A stretch of 64,000 nt of DNA, from contig JAFCMP010000525.1 in the NCBI GenBank assembly GCA_017506865.1, positions 124,001 through 188,000 on the forward strand, in the 5' to 3' direction. The translations under genes and the position numbers were made by a program. Positions 23,451 through 35,138 of this stretch are shown here, piece after piece. Source of the DNA: Tribonema minus. Lineage: Eukaryota; Sar; Xanthophyceae; Tribonematales; Tribonemataceae. Within the stretch, counting starts at the first letter, position 1; each line of letters opens with the position of its first letter. The notes below the pieces were generated by a model. It was not told the origin of the DNA. It worked only from the letters and a program-made list of their open reading frames with translations, and did not search any database.

Positions 23451-25968
23451 TGCATCGCATCCAATTCAGCGGTGCCATGCCACCAACACTTTACAGTTCC
23501 ATTGTCATAATGTTTGACAGGGAAACAGACGAGCCATGCAGTGCAGCAACTAGACTTGAGTGAAGTTATACAGTCGACCCATCCCTACAGGACGCCAGAT
23601 GACTGATGCTTTTGGGCCCTGTTTGCTTGAATGCTGCTGAGCACTCAGTGAGCATTTGCAATGGCGGCGCGTTAGGCACCACGGGCTTTGGGCAACAGTT
23701 GCTCACACTAACTGTTCAGCATAGACAATCATAACCAATGCATAGTCTCCATCGGTGAACTGAAACTATGGCGCACTATTTGCTGCCAGGAAATGTACTC
23801 ATGCACTTGCCCATCGTGCAGTCATCATTCCTTGCATGCTTCATGGTTGATAATTGCTTCTTCGGCACCATGCCACCCACTGGCACCAACCAATTGTGTT
23901 GGCATACGTATACACACCGTGTGCTGTGGCAGTGTCGCACATGCTTAGGTTTGCTGAAGTCGGAGCGTCACCGCACTTGCCTTGAAAACATGAATCACTC
24001 TTGCACGGATTCTGGTGGCGTGTTTATTTTGTTTTCCAGTGGGGGCCTCCTGTTGGCTGCAAGGCCCCAGGCTTTACCTGTACATCACCATTTCAAGACA
24101 CAAGCGCAGCTGCTGGTGACCCAGGTTGCAGAAGACCCGGCGGAGCAGCTCTGCAAAGTCGCAACGCATTTGCATACAGCTTGGTGCATATTGTGTGTGC
24201 TGTCATTAATTCATGCGACACATGGAGCGTTGCTGCTTCTTGCACATGCTGCCTCTTTTTTCACAATTCAGTGAGGCTGCAAGAAGAGGTCCAAGCTTCA
24301 TTTTTTCAAAAGTTGAAACCAACAGGCTTGTTTGAGACGGCACTGCCGTTGCCTTATTTGTGACGCCACATGAAGGCGTGTCGGTAGTGCACAGGCACAG
24401 TGATGCTATGGGAAAGACAGTGCTTTTTGCTGTTGACAGCACTTCAACTACTCTGCTCCCCCCCCCCACACACACACCCTTCCTGGCCTCTTTAGCCTGA
24501 AGTTTGATGTTGAAGTTGAGGACGTGCCGCCCGCGGTCATGCCCGCCGTGCGCGCTGGACCGCCAGTGGAACCACATGAGCTTCGGCAATGTCAGCAGCT
24601 GTCACATGGTGCATATGGGCAAATATACTTTGAGTGTGTGTGTAGTAGCCTAACGCAGAGCCCGCTCCTCCAGTTGAATTTGAACTTGAACTTGAAGCTC
24701 GAACGGTCTGCAGTTTACCCGAGGGCGGCCCTAGGTCCCACACAGCTGAGGTCGCCGAGGCTGCGAGCCAGCCAATTACTGTGCTGATGTCTCGTGCAAC
24801 GAAAATGACCGAGCGCACCTCTCTCACAGCGAGAGCATTTAATTGACACTCTCAACCCAGTAGCTGACACTTCATGCTCACGTCCACATTACTGGCGTCA
24901 GTGTACCCTGCCATCCGGCCCGCTGTGGGGCGCAAGTACGGGCGCCAACACCGCAAAACCTTTGCTTTCAGGGCGGCTGCGCTTGTCTTCAAGAACGCCT
25001 CCGACGCTACCAGCTCATGGTCAGGGAGCGAAATCAGAGCGCGATGGTGGTATGGCCTGTACGGCAACGTGGAGGCCAGGCCGTGCTTCAGGAGGAGGGA
25101 CACGATTATTCAAGGATTTGGCGCAGCACATCAATGGTAAGACACGTCCTTATTGATTTCAATACATCCAGCCAGAACGTCTTGACATGATAGCGTCTGC
25201 CCTCCTGTACCAGTGTACTGTTAGAGTGCAGCTGGTACAGTTCTTGAGTACACCATCTGTTGCCCAACTTCATGAATGAAGACCCGATGAGCAATTCAGC
25301 TTGTTTTACTGCCACCTTCAATGCCAAGGCAGGCCACAGTAAAGGCGCGAGCACAACATCTTTGTATCTGCAGTACGCTATTATTGTTGAACAGACCGAA
25401 CTTCACTGTCGATGTACACCAAAGTCATATCCAGTGCACACACCCTCCACCTTCAGGATAATTTCAAAGTTTTCGGCAATTTTGGCACAAAATGAAGCCA
25501 AAAATCAGGAATCAGCAAGGGGCATGAGGAGGAGGGGGGTGATGGTCTTGGTGTGCAGTCACACGCGGCGCAGTCTCTGGCTGACATGCAGCAGTCGCAC
25601 CAACGTGGCCCAAGGTGGCACGTGGAGCTTGCAGCTTAGGCGGAGACTGATTGCAAAATCCTCCTACCCACCCGGGCGTTTTGTGTGGCAACCCATTGCG
25701 CGGTTGCGACCATGCGTTCCCTGTGAGGATGGTTTTCCCCCCACCACACAGTTGTTAAGCTGTCTGTTGCACTTGTGCTGCTGCCTAATAGTGCTCGCGC
25801 AAAATTGATTATGTGCGCTTCACATCGCATCCCGTCGTCCAGCCCACAGCTAGCTCTATTCGAAGAGTATGATGAACATATCAAAGAGTATGATGAACAT
25901 ACAGGCAAAAGCAATTTTTCAACCTGCATCATTTTCTAGAAGCCATTGTATGCTGAAGCCTCGTGCAG
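23451..25968. other. unresolved stretch with a possible plus-strand internal exon
   Basis: The best exon-like segment is 24972-25137, between CTTTGCTTTCAG and a strong donor ATG|GTAAGAC. All three frames are open. The frame with the highest third-position GC reads ALVFKNASDA and RWWYGLYGNVEARP. Another weak candidate starts at 24497 (LKFDVEVEDVPP). I cannot chain these, so no gene model is given. Confidence 0.25.
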
Positions 25969-26106
25969 GACCAGCAGACGCGCGTGTTTGTTGCAATTAC
26001 GCCCGCAACGGGATCGAACTTTTTCGGAACCAACATTAAACCAGACCCCTCGCCTTTGAGCGAGCACCAGAAGAAGTATTTACGCCTAAACTTCAAGTGG
26101 CGTTGA
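25969..26106 (+). CDS. terminal exon of an unrecognised plus-strand gene
   Basis: After CTCGTGCAG the frame reads DQQTRVFVAITPATGSNFFG, TNIKPDPSPLSEHQKKYLRL and NFKWR, ending in TGA (45 codons). The coherent composition, clean acceptor and proximal stop suggest a real 3' exon. I do not recognise the family, and the upstream exons are not identified. Confidence 0.35.
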   Translation, partial: DQQTRVFVAITPATGSNFFGTNIKPDPSPLSEHQKKYLRLNFKWR

Positions 26107-28763
26107 CTGCAAGGCTCATCAATTTACAAGGTATACTATTGAACAACCGGATGCTGTTCGACAACAAAATGCCATGTGGATATCGCACACACTGTGGCGT
26201 GCAGCCACGATGGAGTGGCTGTCATCGCTGCTTATTATTATCTGAAAGAGCCATTGTCACAGGGAGTACATAGTCTACACAATACGGCCCCTCTACACAC
26301 CTTTCACAGACGGTCATCACCAGCTGCAAGCCCTGAGTGCGTTATGCTTTGCGTGACTTTGTTCAAGGTTGAAGTGGCACATTATTTATCTCTGACGCCA
26401 TCATGATTGGCCATACTTTATCTAGCCGATCTCACAGCCTTAGGTATTCAACCGTAGTTCTCAGTATCAGTGTAACACTTGTAGTATGTACTCATTGTAT
26501 GGTAGTAGCTCTGTTGCTGTCATCAACGTATGAAATCCCGGGGTGTTGCAGAGTTACGCCATCTACATTGCTATACCTCTATACTTCTATATACCTACCT
26601 GAGCAACAAGGCATAAAGGCTGGAGCAGATTACCTACGGTAGCACAATTAGCAGACACATCATTCCATTAGAGCATGACGCCGTGATGCATACAGGCTCC
26701 TTTACCTGCCGGCATTGGCACTTGTGCAAATTTCAATTGTGTCAACCAATAACGTTGTTGCCGACACTGTGGCTGCCACCGCTCTCGCTTCGAGCAGGAC
26801 ATACACGCCCGGACTACTTTTGAACAATCGCATGGGCGTCAGCGCCAAGAGCGGTATCAAGGGACGTGTACAAGAAAACGAGAAGAAGCAGCCTAGGCTT
26901 CAGAAGAACAGTAACAATAAGGCTGGGTGCAGGACTCTGGTGCTTCTTCCTCTGGCGCCTGTACTGAAGCAGCACACTACAACGCACCACATCTTTGGTC
27001 ATGTAAATGCCTCACACATCGACACACATGAGGCGTTTCAAACTTCCAGGGACCTAGCTGGTGTCGCTCGCGCCATGGTGCTGGGCGCGCTGGTAGCAGC
27101 AATACACATTAGGACAGACAGTTGTACAGAAACCCATGGAGACGATTAAAGCGCAGGGCTCCTGAGTGCAATCTGTTGTGAGCGCAATGGAGTGGCATAT
27201 TGAGTTTTGATTACTAGCGGTTCAATTCACCCCAGCACAGCGTGTCCTTCCAGTTTTAGTAGCGAGCGATGACAGCTTCACTCATTAAATTGAATTTCCC
27301 TCCCGCATTTTACTTGTGACCGACAGCATGCAAGTGTCCTGGTGCCAACTCCTCTGCTCTCTGCATGTACACTGGAGAACACACTTTTATCATGCACTTA
27401 TCAGAATCCTGTTTTCCCAGCTCCTACAGATCAACTCCCGACTATAAGTACTGTAGTTTTGAAGTATATGTTTTTGATGTTGAACATGTGCATTTTCATT
27501 TTTCAACGCCCACCCATCTGTCTTGTGTGCAATGTGTTCCTGCAGTTGTCACATCTGCAACCTTGCCTGTGGCATCTCACTAGCGCATTTCTGAAGTCAC
27601 TGTGCACTGTGCTCATAATGTCGCACTCAAAAACAAGACTCTACCAGAGATCTGTATGTGCACTGTAGTAGTTTGTTGGCGGCATCAATGTACTATGCGA
27701 TGTCTGGCGTGCGACTATGGTGCTGTGCGCCTGGTGTGACAAACATGTTGCGCCTGCGGTACTTAATATTAGCATTCATGATGCTGGCGCACGCGTGATC
27801 TGACACACGGTATTGCTGGCCCACTGGTTTGCAACAAAGGCGGCAGAGTATCTACTAATAGCTATTGCGGCATTGTGCCTTGTCGTAATGATTGGCATGT
27901 GTAGGACAATTGTTCAAGTGGCGTTGCGGCACACTTGTTTCTACGTGTGCTGAGGGACCCGGTGCAGTCAACAGGGGCCGTGTTGCGCAGTGCAACAGGC
28001 ATGTTGCTACGTTGCAGGCTTGCAATGTTACAGTCAATCACCTACTGTAGCATATGCTCATGAGTTTGCAGTTGACGTGCCACACTTGTTTCTACGTGTG
28101 CTGAGGGACCCGGTGCAGTCAACAGGGGCCGTGTTGTGCAGTGCAACAGGCATTTGCTATGTTACAAGCTTGCTATGTTACAGTAGCAATTAGGCCTACA
28201 TATGCTCATGAGTTTGCACATCAACTGCAATGAGAGAACTCGAGTGTTGTTGGCTGCCAGTTGCGTGCATGACTACTCCACAGCACTGCCATAACAACAA
28301 CTATGAAGCCATTGCGATGTCATGACTTAGGTACAAGTAACCATACTACTTCGAAGTATAGTAACTTAAACAAGTACATGGCATTGGCAATGATCACCTG
28401 AGTGGTTGCACGCAAAACTTTGAAACATGTGCAGACTAAGTCGGGGAGGTGCCTGAAGCCACTGCGCAGCAGCTGCCTGATGCGTTGAGGCCATTGCAGT
28501 AGCAGGCTTCTGGCGTCTACAAAATACTTAATGTGCAGACTGCAGTCATGACTGAAGTGGCACACAATCTGCCAGTGGCCTGAGGTCATCATGATGCTGA
28601 ATTCACGCTCGGACTTTAGAAAGCATACATCGTGTGCACACGCATAGCAGTACCCTCGAATCAACCGAGATCGGCTTCACGCCTTCATTTTCTTGTTCAT
28701 ATATGTATTACTTGTGCTCTTCAAGGTCCATGCTCAGACACCTTCAAGTTTTCGTGCCATGAG
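26107..28763. other. gene-poor spacer
   Basis: It holds a 144-aa frame (26715-27149) with an alanine/threonine-rich start but no start or splice context, and a 151-bp tandem duplication at 27930-28231. Nothing else is supported. Confidence 0.4.
27930..28231. repeat. 151-bp tandem duplication
   Basis: CACACTTGTTTCTACGTGTG starts at 27930 and at 28081. The units stay nearly identical through GAGGGACCCGGTGCAGTCAA, then diverge slightly near GCATATGCTCATGAGTTTGC. This indicates a recent duplication. Confidence 0.9.
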
Positions 28764-30448
28764 TCACAACTTGGTCTGAGAGTCTGACTGCCCAGTGCCC
28801 TCAGGCTGAGGCTCATGATCAGAAGGAGCATGTGCCTCCAATGCATCCATGAGGAACTGTTCCGTCGTGGGCATGCTTAGGGTATAACCGTGTGCTGCAC
28901 ACAGGTGCTGCTCCACCGTGCTTTGGTGTGCCACGCCACCACCAGCATGGCAGTCTGATTCGCGTGATTGCGCATGAAATGCTGCGTTGCCTCAGCTGCG
29001 TACACGCCCTGCTCGGTAACAAACGCCCTGTACAACAGCGGGTTGGTGGCTTTGAACACGGTGTGGTAGTCCCGCTGCAGCACATCGCGCGACAGCCAGC
29101 GCGATATCTGCAACGTGCGGCCCAGATGCCGCCGGTGCTGTGCCCACAGCGCCAGACGCTCCTGCCACTCAATATGTTTTCCTTCCTTCGATTTTTCCAC
29201 CCACACATACTCCGCTGCTTGATCAAGTCTCTTGTGTGGGTGCCACACGGCGCCTGGTTCCTGCACCAGCACGCCTGCAGCAGCTGGAACAAGTTGGCAT
29301 TAGAAGACTCCACAATTGCCCTGGCCATTGCCTGAGCCGTATGCATATAAGGTCTCCCCACGTACACTAGCGGTCGATGGAGAAAGGCTGCCGCTGCAGA
29401 TGCGCCTTGGGCGAAGGCACTCGTTGTTATTGCCGCGTTATTGTTGACCTTCTCGTCCCAGTACAAGCGTGTTGCATTTGATCCGAACTGCACACAAGGG
29501 GGGGGGGTGGGCCCCGGCCCGGGGGTAGGTATACAGGTGCAGCAGGCAGCACATGAGCCTGAACACCTGTGCATTGGTGAGTTGCTGCTTGGCTCAGCAA
29601 ATGGGTTTGGCAGTCTTACAGTCTAGAGCTGCTAACTTGAACAAGCAAGGGCCCAAAGGAATGAACAACATGCTTAAGCAACTGTCTTGTGATCATGTGT
29701 CACGATCTGCACAAAATGCCTGCAGCTGCAAGCATGCTTGACACTGGCTGCCTTCAAGTTGCTGGCAGCGGCTGCGCTATGAACACCGGCATTTCTGCTC
29801 CTCTCTGTGTATACATGTACTTCGAAGTATATGACTTGTGACTTCAAAACTTTTAGCCTGACATATGTTTGCATTAGGACGCACTTTGCGCTGTGTCTTG
29901 TGTCAAACACCCATATGTACAGTGCCTTGAAGTTCTGATTTCTGTCCAAATATAGGAGACTCACGTTACACCAGCCGAGGCTGACTGATCAGCCCGAACA
30001 TAACGGGCATCAATGACACACAATTGGTACCTTAAGATATTGTGAACCATGATGCTGGTTTTGTATCCATGAGTCACTTGTGATGCTACTGCCATAACAA
30101 TGCTGTGAATGCAACTGAGTTACAGCTGAAATATTATGCTGTGCACGTAACATAATAATGTGTGTTGTATGTAACAGGTCTGCCTTCAAGTTGGCGCACC
30201 TGTGCAATGTCTAGGATGACTGCGGTCATGCGAGTAAGTGCATACTTCGCCATGTACCGCAGCGTTTCCAGCGTGACGTCAGGACAATGGCCTGGCTTGG
30301 TCCCTGGCGCGTTGTTGTAAGCATCCCGGAATGTGACAGGGTCGGGCCTGATAAGTCCTGTCACCTCCGATCTCCAGACATCAGCGTCATTAACGTGAAT
30401 CTTGCCCCCCTCCTGGCTTGAAACTTTCAACACGCAGTACCCAATGCG

Positions 30449-30484
30449 GCCTCCCTTGGGCCTTTATAAATACAAGTCCATACA
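30449..30484 (+). mobile_element. 36-bp 5'-truncated family-B remnant in exon 4 of copy 3
   Basis: GCCTCCCTTGGGCCTTTATA plus AATACAAGTCCATACA matches the last 36 bases of the family-B elements. It is flanked by TACCCAATGCG at 30438-30448 and 30485-30495, an 11-bp target duplication. The net gain is 47 bp, which shifts the host frame. Confidence 0.85.
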
Positions 30485-33400
30485 TACCCAATGCGTCCCT
30501 GGTACCAGCCTGAGGTCTGGGTGCCAGGAATGGCGTCGCTTGCATCGTCGCATAATACTGCACCTGGCTGCGCCAACAGAGGGCACACATTCAAATACAG
30601 GCAACATCAGCCAGGCGTTTGCGGCTTGCAGCCGACGCCACTTCGGAGACCAGCACCCTTCAGCAGCTTGAGACCTCAGCTCAGCTGAGGCATGACTACG
30701 GTAACTTTACAATGATGTTTGAATGAATTTCTATCCACACCTTGTTGAAATGACACAGAATCTGACTATACCTTATTTTTGTCATGCGAGAGTGCAGCTG
30801 GTAAAGAGCACTCTGACAACCTTTCGGCCTCAACACGCAGCTGTGTGCACATACATTGTAATGGATAGTATCCATATGTTTGCACACGGCAGTCATATTT
30901 TGCCGGGCACTTTTTGTGACAGCTAGTGATGCCGGTTGAAAGACTTTCTGGCACTTGCAAGGCTCCACCTCATAAGACTGAAGATTTGCTGCAGAGTTGC
31001 ATCGCTGAGCATCATCAGACACTGCATCGTCTTGTGCACACAATTGTTAACATCATCGGAGCTAAACACTGTGTTCAGGAAGAAACAAGAAATCTAACCA
31101 ATCTTCACTGCGTCAATGCACAATGTCTTGTGCTGTGCTCGAGCGTGAGCCCGAGTGCTCGTTCCAAAGCTCATGGGGAGGTGCATTTTATCGCATGAAT
31201 CAAGCAGCACTCACATGCTATGGAATTGTGGGGAGGCATAATGTCTCTAAAACATGGCATGCACTCTGATGTGGACGACGTTCAAAGTAGAGTGATGCTG
31301 CGAAGGTCAAGCAGCAATAGGTCAAGCTGCAAGAGGCACTTACTATTAGCATGTAAGCTTCCAAGGCTGTGAAAGCATGGCATTGCCATGTTGCCAACAA
31401 AGACCTCAGAGTACTGTTACAGTGCATTACGGAGACAACATCCCTGGTGCTGATGCTGACGGCAACTTTCTCATAGGCTGCGCGAGCTGGCTTGATGTGA
31501 AGCACTCTGAGGGGTGATGCGTCATACGAGCAGTAGGTAAGATAATATCCAGGCTCAACTCCAAGGCGTGCACCATGATGGTTGAATTCAAGCACCTAAG
31601 TAGCTATAGGCATAATATTATACTATGAGATCCTTGCAGACTGAGTGCTACACTGAACTTCAATGAGAGGGCGCACTCCTTGTGCCTAAGACAACTTAAG
31701 TCTGACAGATATCACATGTGTTTGTACTGTCAACAGCGGAATCCGTGCCGCCTTACTGCACAGGATCGACTGCTTTGCGGCTGGCTTTGCCCAAATGTGC
31801 GCCAGCAGGCTGTAGGACGGTGTTAGTAATACTTAGCAGCAGTTCCTGCTTTGGCCTACTACTACGGCTGTCTAGGGTTCAAACTGCGCAGCAACATTTA
31901 TTTCATATAAAAAGTGGCACATTGTGCAACAGCATACTATGATTATATGGGAAAGCATTAAGTGTTCGGAAACTACCCTCTGAATTGAGGTGCGCACACC
32001 CAAAGCTACTTGTACAACTGATCGCCAGACCTCTTAAAACCAAAGGTAACGAGTCATACAACTTGAATATGATACTCGAAGTACTATACTATGGCCCACG
32101 GGTGAACTGTATCTGCGTGGTTGTCACGGCCGGTCAGACCTGCATACCAGGAATTGAGCAGACGTTGCTGATGTGCACGCGTGAAGCCTCTCCCAGAGAT
32201 GACTCACCTTGAGGAAGAGCCCCATCTTGAAGATTTCCCACTTGTCTTGTATGCTGCACCAGCAATTAAGGCAGCCAAAGTCCAACATGTAGCCAAGTAA
32301 TGCGCATTGCTATCCTGTCCACAAAGCGGCACATAATGTACTACCAGTAGATTTGCATCGCCGCACAAAGCAGTCACTTGTCGCACTGGCAGGCCACGAT
32401 GTTTCAATTGAAGCAGTGCTGCCGGTCTGGATTTTTATCTTAAGACAATTGTCAACGGCAGATCCAGAGTGATGTATGAAATTGGAGGTTTATGCATGCA
32501 TGCATGCATGCGTGTGTGTTTGAAAAAGACTTTTGAAGGTCTGATTAGGCAGCAAACAAGTGTCCGATGTTTCTTTAACAACTGTGATCACTAATGGTTG
32601 TGTCAGTGAGCCTAATAGTATGCATTGTGCAATCAACGGAGAAACGGAATGACTATGAGGCATGTGACATTTGTGTTTTCCTCTCCGTTACTGTGCATGA
32701 CGTCCTGGGTTATGGTCCACGTTGTACGGAAGTTGCCAAACACCTTGATACAGAAAGTAAAGCTATACGTTTTCATACAGTAGATCAAGTGGAACGCACA
32801 ACCCACTGCTAAAAAACAACACATATTGTGTGCGTTGTGTGTACCGTATCCGGCGGCATGCATGCATCACGTACGCATACGTGCTGCGGTGGCACATGCC
32901 TTCAAATCATGGGAAGAGCATATTTTTGAATACTTGGTGGACGCTTTATGCAAAGTTCTCCCACCAAAAACATACAAAGCCTATGCCTACATATGCTTGC
33001 ACAGCTGGCAATCTGCAACTTCATGTTTGACACAAGTGCAAAAAACGAGTTGACAGCAGCATCAAGTCTCTGGATAGTGTTGAGACCAAAACTGCGTGCG
33101 GTTTTTGATTACTGGACACCCTTCGCTAGAACATGAATGCGCCCCTTACTACACCGAAGGCATAGGCATACATCTGATCTGAATATCCAAGGACCACTGT
33201 GTGTACCCAGCATTTGATGGGACATAATTGTGTGTGCGCATGCAAAAGTGTAGACTATATTAATGCGATACATTTTGAAAGTTCAGTTGTCGGTGACATT
33301 AAGATCATCATCATGATGCTGCAATTTGCTTAAACTTAAAGTACTTTATTATAAGGTATACGTACACCCTTAGCAATTAAGCTCAAGTCAATTGACATTA

Positions 33401-33730
33401 AACATCTGGGCTATTTGCACAGTGCCCTATCTCTAGAATTAATCCCAGCGATATCTAAAGAGGCGTTCTAACTACAGTATGGGTCGCCCACGAAGATTGC
33501 TTTATTTAAAACTCGAAAGTCACCGACAGTCGCAACCTTGCAAAGCATGTTGGTCATCAAAGATGATTACACTTTCGATGAGGGGAAGCTTACCATCCCT
33601 GCACCACACCGAAGATGTAGAGTGTCCTGTTGCCATCTGTGAGCCGCAACACAGTGTCACGTGGGAGCCGGGGAAGCCTGCATGCAAAGCACGCATGAGC
33701 AAAATCAATGTGTACGTGCACTTGAGTGAT

Positions 33731-33750
33731 TAATTATAATATTATAATTA
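33731..33750. repeat. 20-bp perfect AT palindrome in intron 1 of copy 3
   Basis: TAATTATAATATTATAATTA is its own reverse complement. It lies 54 bases upstream (transcript sense) of exon 2. Role unknown. Confidence 0.9.
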
Positions 33751-34282
33751 GAAAGCAGCTGAGGCATGGTGCAGCAGAGGTCTACCCATTCATGGTGATA
33801 TCAACACTTGAGAATTCCAGGCATAAGTAAAACATTTGTGATGCCAACTGGCAACAGCTGTAATATGCTGATGCATAGTATTACACATGTATGTGCACCT
33901 AAAGTTACTGTAACTTTAGAAGTGCTACTGCGGTAGTACGCATATATGTGTTCATAAACCGCTGATGGTGATGCTGCAGCAGTACATGTGGTGTTTTCAA
34001 GAGCTAATCATTAAAATAGATGGCACGCAGTGCGTTGTAGCGCTACCTCACTATTGTAACTTGAAGTTGACAATTGCCACCAGTCACTGGTGTCGACAAC
34101 TCAGAGCCTCGGGCTCCATCGACGATCCAGGGACCATTACAATTGTGCAATGGCGGTTCCCTCTGTCTGATGTAACAATGCTCCATCGCTGGAAAGCAGG
34201 TGTCACCTCTGTTGCATGCCTAGATGGTTGCGTCATTACGCAGAATGTATAAGTTAGTACTACGATGATCAGTACTAGTAGT

Positions 34283-34641
34283 TGGGCTTTTGTGCCATTC
34301 GTGCAGGAGTCGTACGGACGGCTGGGCAAGCAGACAAGCCTTTTTGTTAAGGAGTTGGCAATGCACTCAGCACTGTGCTCGGGGGGGGGAAGGCAGATGT
34401 GTTACGCAAGGCCGGGTTAGCTAAGCGTCAGATCCACATTGAGCTGAGCATATCGCTGGCGCGGGAGTTGGCGGAGCGCGTCATGGCATACACACGTGGA
34501 GCGCGAATGCTGGGCTGTGTTGCGGCGCCGGTATCCAAACTCCTAGGGCACAGCGCAGACTAGGCTGCTGCGTTGACGCAAGCTTTTCGATTGCATAGGC
34601 AACCCGGCCTCCCTTGGGCCTTTATAAATGCAAGTCCATAC
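34283..34641 (+). mobile_element. family-B non-LTR fragment in intron 1 of TraB-like copy 3
   Basis: A 359-bp 5'-truncated copy, antisense to the host gene. It contains the last part of the family-B protein (WAFVPFVQESYGRLGKQT to VSKLLGHSAD and TAG) and the full 3' end CAAGTCCATAC. An 11-bp duplication GTACTAGTAGT flanks it (34272-34282 and 34642-34652). One base is missing in the CTC-G run near 34380, so the coding frame is broken. Confidence 0.92.
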
Positions 34642-35138
34642 GTACTAGTAGTCTTTAATGGAATGATTGTCCGTTGTTTAACTTTATGCTTAGTGCTAGT
34701 CTGGCAGACACTGCTTGTGCCGGCATCCATGACTGTAAGCCCAAATGCCTGGCATTTAACGTTACATACAATACGTTTGACACATCTTGAACCAAGCACT
34801 CACTTGTCCAGGCGCCAGTGCTCATCCAACACATGTCTTCTGGCATCTTCATGATCAGCAGCTTCAGCCCCGGAAGCTCCTGCACTTCTTGAACCGGCGT
34901 CCGCAGCAGTTGTGATATGGCGCACAGAGCCAGCAATAGCACTTGCAGGAGCAACCGCACGCCACGCGGGGACTGTCTGCTTGGCGAGGTCTGCTGCTGC
35001 CAGAGACATCAATCGTATCAATTGGCCACGACTTGGGCCCTGCAAAGTCCGGCCAATGTGCAGCCTCGCGTAGGCCAACTGGCTTGCGTTTTGTATGATA
35101 CGCATGCGGAAGCATGGCACAGCCATTAAGCTCTGCAT

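Larger units (their letters stand above)
28764..35138 (-). pseudogene. TraB/TRABD-like protein, copy 3 (disrupted)
   Basis: Exons in transcript order: 35138-34804, 33677-33594, 32253-32208, 30567-30200 and 29487-28764. Exon 3 is 46 bp, as in copies 1 and 2. Acceptors and phases match, including CAG|CCAGGTGCAG for exon 4 and CAG|TTCGG for exon 5. Exon 1 is a mitochondrial-type leader (QSLMAVPCFRMRIIQNASQL). Exons 2-3 read DTVLRLTDGNRTLYIFGVVQ then GCIQDKWEIFKMGLFLK, so the family His is absent here too. Exon 4 contains a 47-bp insertion (30449-30495) that breaks the frame; removing it gives 321 bp, a multiple of three. Exon 5 needs two single-base insertions to read through, one near 29262-29285 and one near 28933-28942 (GGTGGCGTGG where copies 1 and 2 imply GGTGGGCGTGG). 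With those it ends at TGA 28766-28764. It is the most diverged copy, with an extra acidic insert before WQERLALWAQH. Confidence 0.75.

Noticed and set aside
28819..29574. Minus-strand 251-aa frame as a separate protein starting with a Cys-rich peptide.
   Set aside because: Its first part is intron (up to the acceptor CAG at 29488) and its last part is the out-of-frame reading of exon 5 of TraB-like copy 3.
32204..32407. Minus-strand segment VTALCGDANLLVV as exon 2 of TraB-like copy 3.
   Set aside because: The similarity is short and there is no GT donor. The 33677-33594 exon (DTVLRLTDGNRTLYIFGVVQ) fits far better in sequence, phase and splice sites.
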